DNA of 9,098 nucleotides. Source: an uncultured Pseudomonadota bacterium. GTDB lineage: Bacteria; Pseudomonadota; Alphaproteobacteria; Rs-D84. The notes below the pieces were generated by a model. The model saw only the letters and a program-made list of their open reading frames with translations, made no database searches and had not been told where the DNA came from. Where the stretch lies: NCBI GenBank assembly GCA_945483255.1, contig CALYRP010000033.1:1-9098 (forward strand). Reading direction: 5' to 3'. Shown in pieces: positions 1 to 5,519 of the stretch (position 1 is the stretch's first letter; each line of letters starts with the position of its first letter). The position numbers were made by a program, and so were the translations under genes.

Positions 1-106
1 ATTTTTTAAGATTTTCTTAATTGTTTATCTGTGTATACGCCATGCGCGCCTTTGGTGCTCTGGCGCATCCGTGCGCAAACTAAAACCGAATCGGACAAAA
101 ATCAAA

Positions 107-137
107 TATAAAAAACAAAAACCGGTATCAAACCGGC
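107..137 (-). terminator. Duplicated tRNA-Gln terminator, copy 1
   Basis: On the minus strand GCCGGT and ACCGGT pair around a TTGAT loop and are followed by a T-rich tract. It duplicates the hairpin just downstream of tRNA-Gln but here follows only a tRNA fragment. Confidence 0.5.
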
Positions 138-145
138 AGATTTCT

Positions 146-159
146 TGGTTGGAGCGCAC
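146..159 (-). pseudogene. tRNA-Gln 3'-end fragment
   Basis: On the minus strand these 14 bases equal the 3' end of the intact tRNA-Gln: the acceptor 3' strand, discriminator A and CCA. The T-loop, anticodon arm and 5' half are absent; the sequence from 160 onward is unrelated AT-rich DNA. It is a by-product of the direct duplication and not a functional tRNA. Confidence 0.7.
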
Positions 160-191
160 ACCCTTGATTAACAAATAAATAAAATCAAAAA

Positions 192-213
192 AATATTCCC
201 CAGAATATTTTTT
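192..213. terminator. AT-rich hairpin between the repeat copies
   Basis: A perfect 7-bp inverted repeat (AATATTC at 192-198, GAATATT at 203-209) encloses a CCCA loop and is flanked by T-runs on one side and A-runs on the other, so it looks terminator-like on both strands. The stem is nearly all A:T and therefore weak. Copy 2 of the direct repeat begins inside its right arm (207). Confidence 0.4.
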
Positions 214-365
214 AAGATTTTCTTAATTGTTTATCTGTGTATACGCCATGCGCGCCTTTGGCGCTCTGGCGCATCCGTGCGCAAACCAAAACCGAATCGG
301 ATAAAAATCAAATATAAAAAACAAAAACCGGCATCAAACCGGCATAAATCCTGGTTGGAGCGCAC
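207..365. repeat. Direct repeat copy 2, running into intact tRNA-Gln
   Basis: This is the second copy of the 159-bp segment. It carries the sequence downstream of tRNA-Gln and the last bases of the tRNA gene itself; beyond 365 the two copies diverge. The GC-rich centre (about 246-286) stands out against the AT-rich surroundings. It is either a local tandem duplication of the tRNA 3' flank or one member of a dispersed repeat family; the window alone cannot separate these. Confidence 0.9.
313..343 (-). terminator. tRNA-Gln intrinsic terminator
   Basis: On the minus strand GCCGGT pairs with GCCGGT through four G:C and two G:U pairs around a TTGAT loop, followed by TTTTGTTTTTT. It begins nine bases after the tRNA CCA end. 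The one stem difference from copy 1 (t126 against c332) swaps a U-A for a U-G pair in the minus-strand RNA, so pairing is kept. Confidence 0.6.
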
Positions 366-425
366 GGATTCGAACCATGATAAAGAGAACCAAAATCTCT
401 TGTCCTACCATTAGACGACGCTCCA
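352..425 (-). tRNA. tRNA-Gln(TTG)
   Basis: This 74-nt cloverleaf reads on the minus strand from 425 to 352. The acceptor stem is TGGAGCG with CGCTCCA, giving the U1-A72 pair typical of bacterial tRNA-Gln. The D arm is GTCT...AGGAC. The anticodon stem AGAGA/TCTCT holds loop TTTTGGT with anticodon TTG (plus-strand 391-393). The T arm is CATGG-TTCGAAT-CCGTG. Discriminator A and CCA are encoded. An uncharged-tRNA or amidation route (Glu-tRNA-Gln to Gln-tRNA-Gln) cannot be judged from this window. Confidence 0.95.
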
Positions 426-436
426 ATGTCAGCATC

Positions 437-464
437 ATTATATAGTTTTACTAAAAATTTTCAA
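437..464 (-). promoter_or_regulatory. Sigma-70 promoter of tRNA-Gln
   Basis: On the minus strand -35 TTGAAA (459-464) and -10 TATAAT (437-442) are separated by 16 bp. The expected start is about five bases before the mature tRNA 5' end at 425, which fits a stable-RNA promoter with a very short leader. Confidence 0.7.
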
Positions 465-503
465 TAAAATTCTAAAATACTTTTATTACCACCTTTAATA
501 TTA

Positions 504-509
504 TATAAT
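504..509 (+). promoter_or_regulatory. -10 element of the ASCH gene, likely leaderless
   Basis: A full-consensus TATAAT ends six bases before the ATG at 516, so transcription would begin at or next to the start codon. No purine-rich ribosome site precedes the ATG. No good -35 is visible at 16-18 bp spacing. It lies back to back with the tRNA-Gln promoter. Confidence 0.45.
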
Positions 510-515
510 TACAAT

Positions 516-785
516 ATGAAAAATGTTTCTGTTTTACATCTTGTTTTAAAACATTGTTGGTTTGATAAAATCGCATCTGGAATCAAAACATCAGAATATC
601 GTGAATGCAGCCCATATTGGAACAAACGATTAAACAACAAACATTACGATTTTGTAATATTTCATCGCGGCTACACAAATACAACCGTAAAATTCAAAAT
701 AAAGTCTGTTAATATAACAACACTGCCAAATGATTTAAATTTACCGAAATGCTGGGAAATAAAATTATCACAACAAGATAATTAA
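516..785 (+). CDS. ASCH/PUA-like domain small protein
   Basis: This 89-residue protein resembles the short ASCH-type (PUA-like fold) proteins common in phages and bacterial accessory regions. The supporting pattern is an N-terminal hydrophobic strand VLHLVLK (6-12), then a W/F-x-x-I-x-S-G-x-K-x-x-E-Y-R-E stretch (about 15-30), then YW and RL, then a strand ending in FHRGY (about 49-53). PUA-like folds bind RNA or modified nucleosides; some small ASCH proteins are known amidohydrolases or ribonucleases. Which activity applies here cannot be told. The start follows a TATAAT by six bases with no Shine-Dalgarno site. Its TAA stop overlaps the stop of the convergent exonuclease gene. No signal peptide or membrane segment is seen, so it is probably cytosolic. 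Confidence 0.75.
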   Translation: MKNVSVLHLVLKHCWFDKIASGIKTSEYRECSPYWNKRLNNKHYDFVIFHRGYTNTTVKFKIKSVNITTLPNDLNLPKCWEIKLSQQDN

Positions 786-1396
786 AACATTTTCTTTAAT
801 AAACTGTCTATGTCTTTTCTAAAATATTTTAAACCCATCAAAATAGAATAAGAATCATACATCGCATTATGTTCATCAATACCCAACATTTTAATTTTAT
901 CATCCATATGCAGATATTTTGCAATCTTGCCTGAATTTTTTGGATGTTCGCCTAATTTTATTTTTTTATATTCATCTATTAACCATGCCGCAATATTATG
1001 ATATTTTATATCGTCATCAATTGGCATTGTGTATAATTTCAAATTTTCCAATATTATATCGCCATCACATTTATCATCCCATTTTGCACCGTATCCATGC
1101 GACAAACAGTGGGATGCGCCAACAAATTTTTTAAATCTTTTGTATGCGGTTTTAAAAGAAACACCATGTGATTGAATCTGTTTGTTTGTAATCCCGGTTA
1201 AATTCACAAAATAATCTGATAAAATGGGGTTTATACTTGGCCTGCAAAGCACATTAAAAGTATCCAAAACGCGCAAATCATTTGAAACACGAATTGCAGA
1301 TATTTGAACAATTTCACGTTGTTGCCTTCCGCGCCAACCGTGTTCTTGGCATCCTTTCCACGAAGTATATTCTGTATCAAAAATTACAAAAGACAT
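782..1396 (-). CDS. DEDDh-family 3'-5' exonuclease
   Basis: A 204-residue single-domain protein of the DnaQ-like RNase T/ERI-1 group, predicted to remove nucleotides from 3' ends of RNA or DNA using two metal ions. Motif I is FDTEYTSW with D7 and E9. The LTGIT segment (67-71) is typical of this superfamily. Motif II lies around 106-112 with D107 or D108 as the likely metal ligand. Motif III is HNAMYD with H176 and D181, the HxAxxD pattern of DEDDh enzymes. The domain occupies almost the whole protein, and no polymerase or helicase partner is attached. An AGGGG ribosome site lies four bases before the ATG, with a good promoter upstream. It converges on the ASCH gene with overlapping stops and is divergent from the HD-like gene. 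The substrate cannot be assigned: KapD/ERI-1-like RNA trimming and DNA degradation are both possible. Confidence 0.85.
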   Translation of the reverse strand: MSFVIFDTEYTSWKGCQEHGWRGRQQREIVQISAIRVSNDLRVLDTFNVLCRPSINPILSDYFVNLTGITNKQIQSHGVSFKTAYKRFKKFVGASHCLSHGYGAKWDDKCDGDIILENLKLYTMPIDDDIKYHNIAAWLIDEYKKIKLGEHPKNSGKIAKYLHMDDKIKMLGIDEHNAMYDSYSILMGLKYFRKDIDSLLKKMF

Positions 1397-1413
1397 TTCA
1401 ACCCCTGGACAAT

Positions 1414-1442
1414 ATTATATCATAAAAATCCAAACATAACAA
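1414..1442 (-). promoter_or_regulatory. Sigma-70 promoter of the exonuclease gene
   Basis: On the minus strand -35 TTGTTA (1437-1442, four of six) and -10 TATAAT (1414-1419, six of six) are 17 bp apart. The predicted start near 1407 leaves a leader of about 11 bases that consists mainly of the AGGGGT ribosome site. Confidence 0.6.
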
Positions 1443-1481
1443 AGCACAATAAAAAATACAATTTCGCACAAGTTTTTTGTA

Positions 1482-1508
1482 TTGAAACAAAGACATTTTT
1501 CTTATACT
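1482..1508 (+). promoter_or_regulatory. Promoter of the HD-like gene, likely leaderless
   Basis: TTGAAA (1482-1487) and TATACT (1503-1508) are 15 bp apart, slightly short for sigma-70. The expected start falls about four bases before the ATG at 1519, and no ribosome-binding sequence precedes it. Confidence 0.45.
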
Positions 1509-1518
1509 ATCATACACT

Positions 1519-2052
1519 ATGAACATAAACATAAATGATATTTTTGATTTCTATGAATTGCGCATAAAAAGTCATGTTGCATCGGTTAATTATTTTGCAT
1601 CTTTACTTGGCTATCATTTTCCAGAACATGATGGTGACAAAGTCAAAGAACCAATTCGTACCGGGTATGCATATATTTTCTATAAAACATATCATAAAAA
1701 CTTTCATCCGATGCCCGAACATGTTGCGTTATGTGATGATGCGATAAAATTACATCATTTTGGTGCAACACATCATATTCAACATTATAAACATGTATCC
1801 GAAATACCATTAATTCATGTTTACGAAATGATTGCGGATTGGGCATCTGCTAATTTCGAACAAATGAATATCATTCGTGATCCAGAAGCCGTAGAACTTG
1901 AAACCTGGTTTCAAAACAAAATGGCCGACCAAGGTTGGACAGATGAACAAATGAATATAATTCAAAAATCATTTGAAATAATTCACACAAATATAGATGC
2001 AGAACATGTAAAATCAATTTGGGCACCATTACTTGAAAAGGCAGATTTATAA
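1519..2052 (+). CDS. HD-like histidine-rich protein (DUF5662-like)
   Basis: A 177-residue protein with no confidently known function. It carries an EHDGDK motif (about 37-42), then a HH-x(5)-HH cluster (79-87) followed by HYKH, and an EMIADW segment (about 103-108). The order H-D-x-D-K, HH...HH, E-M-x-x-D-W matches what I recall of DUF5662, a family with HD-phosphohydrolase-like metal-ligand spacing. That suggests a divalent-metal hydrolase acting on a nucleotide or phosphoester, but this is inference and no substrate can be named. There is no signal peptide or membrane helix. The gene lacks a Shine-Dalgarno site and starts next to a -10 element. It is divergent from the exonuclease gene across 122 bp. 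Its last 20 bases contain the -35 of the following tRNA-Glu promoter. Confidence 0.65.
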   Translation: MNININDIFDFYELRIKSHVASVNYFASLLGYHFPEHDGDKVKEPIRTGYAYIFYKTYHKNFHPMPEHVALCDDAIKLHHFGATHHIQHYKHVSEIPLIHVYEMIADWASANFEQMNIIRDPEAVELETWFQNKMADQGWTDEQMNIIQKSFEIIHTNIDAEHVKSIWAPLLEKADL

Positions 2053-2061
2053 TATTAAAAT
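2033..2061 (+). promoter_or_regulatory. tRNA-Glu promoter overlapping the previous gene's 3' end
   Basis: TTGAAA (2033-2038) and TAAAAT (2056-2061) are 17 bp apart, placing the start about two or three bases before the tRNA at 2071. The -35 lies inside the last codons of the HD-like gene, so the tRNA does not depend on readthrough. Confidence 0.55.
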
Positions 2062-2070
2062 ATGAACATT

Positions 2071-2145
2071 GGTCCCATCGTCTAGCGGTCAGGACACCGG
2101 ATTCTCATTCCGATAACACGGGTTCAATTCCCGTTGGGACTGCCA
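2071..2145 (+). tRNA. tRNA-Glu(CTC)
   Basis: A 75-nt cloverleaf with encoded CCA. The acceptor is GGTCCCA with TGGGACT, so position 1-72 is a G-U wobble. The D arm is GTCT...AGGAC, and the T arm is ACGGG-TTCAATT-CCCGT. The anticodon loop TTCTCAT gives anticodon CTC (2104-2106), reading GAG. The anticodon stem CCGGA/TCCGA has a C-A mismatch at 27-43. The sequence otherwise matches bacterial tRNA-Glu well. A separate TTC isoacceptor must exist elsewhere to read GAA, which is frequent in the genes here. Confidence 0.93.
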
Positions 2146-2150
2146 AAATA

Positions 2151-2179
2151 AAAACACCGGCATTTGCCGGTGTTTTTGT
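2151..2179. terminator. Bidirectional terminator between tRNA-Glu and merR
   Basis: CACCGGC (2155-2161) and GCCGGTG (2166-2172) form a strong stem around ATTT, extended by A:T pairs and flanked by AAAA and TTTTT. It ends tRNA-Glu on the plus strand and the gyrA-merR operon on the minus strand. It starts six bases after the tRNA CCA. Confidence 0.9.
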
Positions 2180-2192
2180 GAATTTTTTGATA

Positions 2193-2570
2193 TTATTCCA
2201 ACAACATTTTTGCCTGTTTTAACAAATTGATTGCAATATCAATATCATCATTGTTTTGTGGGGTAATATTTGTTTCTTTTTTGCCGGCATTTACCGGTGT
2301 TTTTGTAACATTTGCCTCTGTATCAAATGTACCGTTGTGTAAAACCTTTTTTACACCGGCAATTGTCATACCCTTGTCATAAAGCAGTGATTTTATTGAA
2401 CGCAATTTTTCAATTGTTTCACGTCTGTAATATCTGCGATTACCCGCACCAGTTACAGGACGAATTGCACCTGCAAATTGTTTTTCCCAATAACGCAATG
2501 TATGTGCAGGAAGCCCCAGTTCTTTTGCAACTTCGTTTATTGGAACAAAAAAATCATTTTTGTTTTCCAT
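2193..2570 (-). CDS. MerR/MlrA-family transcriptional regulator
   Basis: A 125-residue DNA-binding protein. Its N-terminal winged helix-turn-helix runs from about 8 to 78: helix-turn-helix VAKELGLPAHTLRYWEK (14-30), then the wing with NRRYY (44-48), then KLRSIKSLLYDKGMTIAGVKKVL. This closely follows the small MerR-like proteins of Alphaproteobacteria often found next to ihfA; here the neighbour is gyrA. The C-terminal part (81-125) is a polar linker and a short helix ending in LLKQAKMLLE, with no cysteines for metal sensing and no ligand-binding domain. Its start is 20 bases after the gyrA stop, without a clear ribosome site, so it is probably co-transcribed with and perhaps translationally coupled to gyrA. 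Codons 89-96 overlap a copy of the downstream terminator. The target genes are unknown. Confidence 0.85.
   Translation of the reverse strand: MENKNDFFVPINEVAKELGLPAHTLRYWEKQFAGAIRPVTGAGNRRYYRRETIEKLRSIKSLLYDKGMTIAGVKKVLHNGTFDTEANVTKTPVNAGKKETNITPQNNDDIDIAINLLKQAKMLLE
2284..2306 (+). repeat. Near-identical copy of the terminator inside merR
   Basis: These 23 bases match 2157-2179 with a single mismatch (a2293 for g2166). On the plus strand CCGG-CATTTA-CCGG with a following T-run could form a weaker hairpin, antisense to merR. On the sense strand the segment encodes TKTPVNAG in the linker. Confidence 0.75.
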
Positions 2571-2590
2571 TGCACATACACCATTTGTTA

Positions 2591-5359
2591 TTATTCTGCA
2601 ACTTCGTTATCAATCACAGATTCTGCCGCTGACACGTTTTCATCAACAACTTCATCTGATGCTTCTTCTTCGTGGTCAATTGCGATTGCAGATACAACCT
2701 TTTCACCTTCGGCTGTTCTGAACAAAGTTACACCGGCGGTGCTGCGTCCCGCGATACGAACATCCGCGACAGGTGTTCTGATAATTTTTCCACCGTTTGT
2801 AACCATCATTATATCTTGGTCATCGTTTACAGGGAATGAACCAGCAACTGCGGTGTTTTTACCACCTAATTTAATATTGGTAAATCCGTTCCCGCCACGA
2901 TGTGTTAAACGATATTCATATGACGATGTACGTTTTCCAAATCCATTTTCAGAAATTGTTAAAATAAATTCTTCGGACAGTGCCATCTTTGCCATTTGTT
3001 CATCGCTTAATACCAATGTTGTGTTTTCTTCTTCGCTATCCGCTTCTTCTTCGATACCGGTCTGTGCACGGCGCAATGCGCGGCTTTGCTTTACATACGC
3101 GGCACGAACAACAGAATCAGATTCGCCGTGATTCAACATTGCCATACCGATAATATAATCGCCTTTTTGTAATGAAAGCCCACGAACACCGGTTGAATTA
3201 CGTCCTGCGAATATACGAATTTCTGGAACAGGGAATCTTATGCAACGGCCACGATATGTGGAAAGGAACACATCTTGATTTTCATTACATGGAAGAACAG
3301 AAATCAAAGAATCGCCTTCATCCAGTTTCATTGCAATTTTACCATTTGCGCGGATTGAATCAAAATCAGACATACGGTTACGACGAACTGTACCAGATGC
3401 AGTTGCGAACATAAGGAAGTGTTCAACCCCAGATTCAGCAACACGTTTAACTTCGTCTTCTGGAACTGGTAATATCGCAGTTATTGTTTCGCCTTCGGTC
3501 AACGGTAACAAATTAACCAATGGGCGTCCTTTGCCTGCGGCGGATGCTTCTGGTAATTTGTATGTTTTTAATTTATAACACAACCCCTTGGAAGAGAAGA
3601 ACAATAATGGCGTATGAGTATTTGCAACAAATACATTTACAACATAATCATCATCTTTTGTTGTCATGGCGTTGCGTCCCTTGCCACCACGTTTTTGTGC
3701 ACGATATGTATCAAGGCTTACACGTTTGATATATCCAGTATTAGATACTGTTACAACCATATCTTCGCGTGCAATCAAATCTTCGATATCGATATCAATT
3801 TCCGCATCAGATATTTCGGTACGACGTGGCTGTGACCAATTATCACGAACCGCGGCAGTTTCATCGCGAATAATTTGAATGATGCGTTCATGGCTGCCCA
3901 AGATTGCCAACAAATCTTTGATTTGTGCGCCAAGTTCTGTCAAATCGTTGTGAATCTTGTCGCGTTCAAGACCTGTCAATCTGTGTAATTGCAATTCAAG
4001 AATTGCCTTTGCCTGATCTTCAGACATATAAAACATGCCATCTTTGTATTCGGTATTTGGATCATCAATCAAATTAATATAAGATTCAATATCAGATGCC
4101 GCCCAACCACGTGATAACAATGCATTGCGTGCTTCATCTGGGTTTGCAGATTCTTTAATTAATTTAATAACTTCATCTAAATTACCGCAAGCAACCGACA
4201 ACCCCAACAAAGTATGCGCACGATTACGCGCTTTGTTTAAATCAAATATTGTTCTGCGACGAATAACTTCTTCGCGGAATTCAATAAAGGCATCCAAAAC
4301 TGTTCTAATCGTAAACAACATTGGACGACCACGATTTAATGCCATCATATTCACAGGGAAATTTGATTGCATTTCTGTATCTTGAAAAAGATGATTCAAA
4401 ACAACTTCTGGCATGGTGTCGCGTTTCAATTCGATAACCACGCGCAAGCCTTCTTTGGATGATTCATCGCGAATATCTGTGATACCTTCAATTCTTTTGT
4501 CTTTGACCAATTCAGCAATTTTGATAATCAATTGTGATTTATTAACCTGGTATGGTAATTCATCAACAACAATTGCCTGATGATCATGGACCGTTTCAAA
4601 ATGTGTTTTTGAACGAACAATTATTGAACCACGTCCAGTAGTATGTGCCTTGTATGCACCGGCATGTCCCATAATAATTCCACCTGTTGGGAAATCTGGT
4701 CCCGGGATAATTCCGAACAATTCATCGTCTGTGATATCTTTATTATCCAACACAGCCAAAATACCATTACATACTTCGCCCAAATTATAAGTTGGAACAT
4801 TTGTCGCCATACCAACCGCAATACCGGACCCACCATTAACCAAGAAATTAGGAAATTTAGTTGGCAAAACAATTGGTTCTTGCAATGTTCCGTCAAAGTT
4901 AGGCTGCCAATCAACCGTATCTTTGTCCAAATCTTCCATCAATGATGCACCTAATTTTGAAAGGCGTGCTTCTGTATAACGCATAGCAGCTGGTTTATCA
5001 CCATCGCGCGAACCAAAGTTACCTTGACCTTGGACCAACATTTCGCCCATTGAAAAGTCTTGGGCCATACGCGCCATAGCTTCGTAAATAGAATAATCAC
5101 CATGCGGGTGATAACGTCCCATAACATCACCAACGATACGCGCTGATTTAACTGTTGCCTTGGTTGCGGGCGCCACTTCATTCATAACATACAAAATACG
5201 GCGATGCACCGGTTTACAACCATCCCTTACATCAGGCAATGCACGGTCCACAATAACAGACATCGCATAATCCAAGAACGATGTTCGCATTTCATGTTCA
5301 ATTGGCGAAGTTGGAACTTTTATTTCGTTAACTTCATTTGTTTCGATAATATCAGACAT
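2591..5359 (-). CDS. gyrA: DNA gyrase subunit A
   Basis: A 922-residue protein, full length for an alphaproteobacterial GyrA. With GyrB it introduces negative supercoils and relieves torsion in an ATP-driven reaction; GyrA makes the double-strand break. The breakage-reunion domain spans about 20-510, with the catalytic tyrosine at Y128 in AAMRYTEARL. The C-terminal DNA-wrapping beta-pinwheel follows from about 525, with the GyrA box QKRGGKG at 555-561 that marks gyrase rather than topoisomerase IV. A short acidic insert (769-778) interrupts the pinwheel, and an acidic tail closes the protein (896-922). In the quinolone-determining region, HPHGDYSIYE places Tyr89 where E. coli has Ser83 and Glu93 where it has Asp87. 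The ribosome site AAGGGA lies seven bases before the ATG. merR follows by 20 bp, and the small-protein/rpmH unit is divergent. Confidence 0.99.
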   Translation of the reverse strand: MSDIIETNEVNEIKVPTSPIEHEMRTSFLDYAMSVIVDRALPDVRDGCKPVHRRILYVMNEVAPATKATVKSARIVGDVMGRYHPHGDYSIYEAMARMAQDFSMGEMLVQGQGNFGSRDGDKPAAMRYTEARLSKLGASLMEDLDKDTVDWQPNFDGTLQEPIVLPTKFPNFLVNGGSGIAVGMATNVPTYNLGEVCNGILAVLDNKDITDDELFGIIPGPDFPTGGIIMGHAGAYKAHTTGRGSIIVRSKTHFETVHDHQAIVVDELPYQVNKSQLIIKIAELVKDKRIEGITDIRDESSKEGLRVVIELKRDTMPEVVLNHLFQDTEMQSNFPVNMMALNRGRPMLFTIRTVLDAFIEFREEVIRRRTIFDLNKARNRAHTLLGLSVACGNLDEVIKLIKESANPDEARNALLSRGWAASDIESYINLIDDPNTEYKDGMFYMSEDQAKAILELQLHRLTGLERDKIHNDLTELGAQIKDLLAILGSHERIIQIIRDETAAVRDNWSQPRRTEISDAEIDIDIEDLIAREDMVVTVSNTGYIKRVSLDTYRAQKRGGKGRNAMTTKDDDYVVNVFVANTHTPLLFFSSKGLCYKLKTYKLPEASAAGKGRPLVNLLPLTEGETITAILPVPEDEVKRVAESGVEHFLMFATASGTVRRNRMSDFDSIRANGKIAMKLDEGDSLISVLPCNENQDVFLSTYRGRCIRFPVPEIRIFAGRNSTGVRGLSLQKGDYIIGMAMLNHGESDSVVRAAYVKQSRALRRAQTGIEEEADSEEENTTLVLSDEQMAKMALSEEFILTISENGFGKRTSSYEYRLTHRGGNGFTNIKLGGKNTAVAGSFPVNDDQDIMMVTNGGKIIRTPVADVRIAGRSTAGVTLFRTAEGEKVVSAIAIDHEEEASDEVVDENVSAAESVIDNEVAE

Positions 5360-5388
5360 TACTTTTTCCCTTGTTTTTCACTGATAAA

Positions 5389-5418
5389 AACATAGCAAAA
5401 TTTTGGCATTTCGGTCAA
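5389..5418 (-). promoter_or_regulatory. Sigma-70 promoter of gyrA
   Basis: On the minus strand -35 TTGACC (5413-5418) and -10 TATGTT (5389-5394) are 18 bp apart, giving a leader of roughly 22 bases before the ATG at 5359. The spacer contains a CAAAATTTTG palindrome (5396-5405). Confidence 0.6.
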
Positions 5419-5434
5419 GAAATAAAGCAAATTT

Positions 5435-5464
5435 TTGATAAAAAAATTCATATATTTTTATCAA
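5435..5464. promoter_or_regulatory. Perfect inverted repeat between divergent promoters
   Basis: TTGATAAAAA (5435-5444) and TTTTTATCAA (5455-5464) are exact reverse complements with a 10-bp spacer, so arm centres are 20 bp apart, about two helical turns. The right arm abuts the -35 of the plus-strand promoter at 5465; the left arm lies 16 bp upstream of the gyrA -35. This geometry fits a dimeric operator able to affect both directions. The binding protein is unknown. Confidence 0.55.
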
Positions 5465-5492
5465 TTGACAAAACGATATTGTGTATTATAAT
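5465..5492 (+). promoter_or_regulatory. Full-consensus sigma-70 promoter for microprotein and rpmH
   Basis: TTGACA (5465-5470) and TATAAT (5487-5492) are both perfect, with a 16-bp spacer. The expected start is near 5499, about 20 bases before the ATG at 5520. It is the strongest promoter-like sequence in the window, in keeping with ribosomal-protein expression. Confidence 0.85.
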
Positions 5493-5519
5493 AATCAATA
5501 TAAAACCCAAGGAAAACAA

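Larger units (their letters stand above)
1..159. repeat. Direct repeat copy 1, ending in a tRNA-Gln 3' fragment
   Basis: This stretch matches 207-365 at a constant offset of 206 bp, with eight substitutions in 159 bases by eye (positions 56, 81, 96, 126, 139, 141, 142, 145) and no gaps. It contains a short AT inverted repeat (6-10 with 16-20), a GC-rich dyad (42-47 with 63-68), a CCGAATCGG palindrome and a terminator-like hairpin. It ends with bases identical to the tRNA-Gln 3' end. The window begins inside the repeat, so its left boundary and the number of copies are unknown. No protein gene is visible in 1-351. Confidence 0.9.

Noticed and set aside
25..40. DnaA-box-like TTATC sequences in the repeat and an origin near rpmH
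   Set aside because: None matches TTATCCACA closely, there is no cluster, and dnaA is not in the window.
6..68. A 20-residue minus-strand reading frame present in both repeat copies
   Set aside because: It has no ribosome site, one of the few differences between copies changes a residue, and it is explained by the shared repeat sequence.
160..206. Decayed remnant of a second tRNA-Gln body
   Set aside because: After position 159 I can find no convincing alignment with the T-loop, anticodon arm or D arm.
2150..2740. CACCGGC/ACCGGCAT words as a DNA uptake signal
   Set aside because: The words occur only a handful of times in the window (for example 2155, 2354, 2731, 4658) and several fall in terminators or common codons, so there is no evidence of over-representation without a genome-wide count.
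4621..5181. Long open frames in other phases within gyrA
   Set aside because: They overlap the clearly coding gyrA frame, have no ribosome sites and no recognisable domains.
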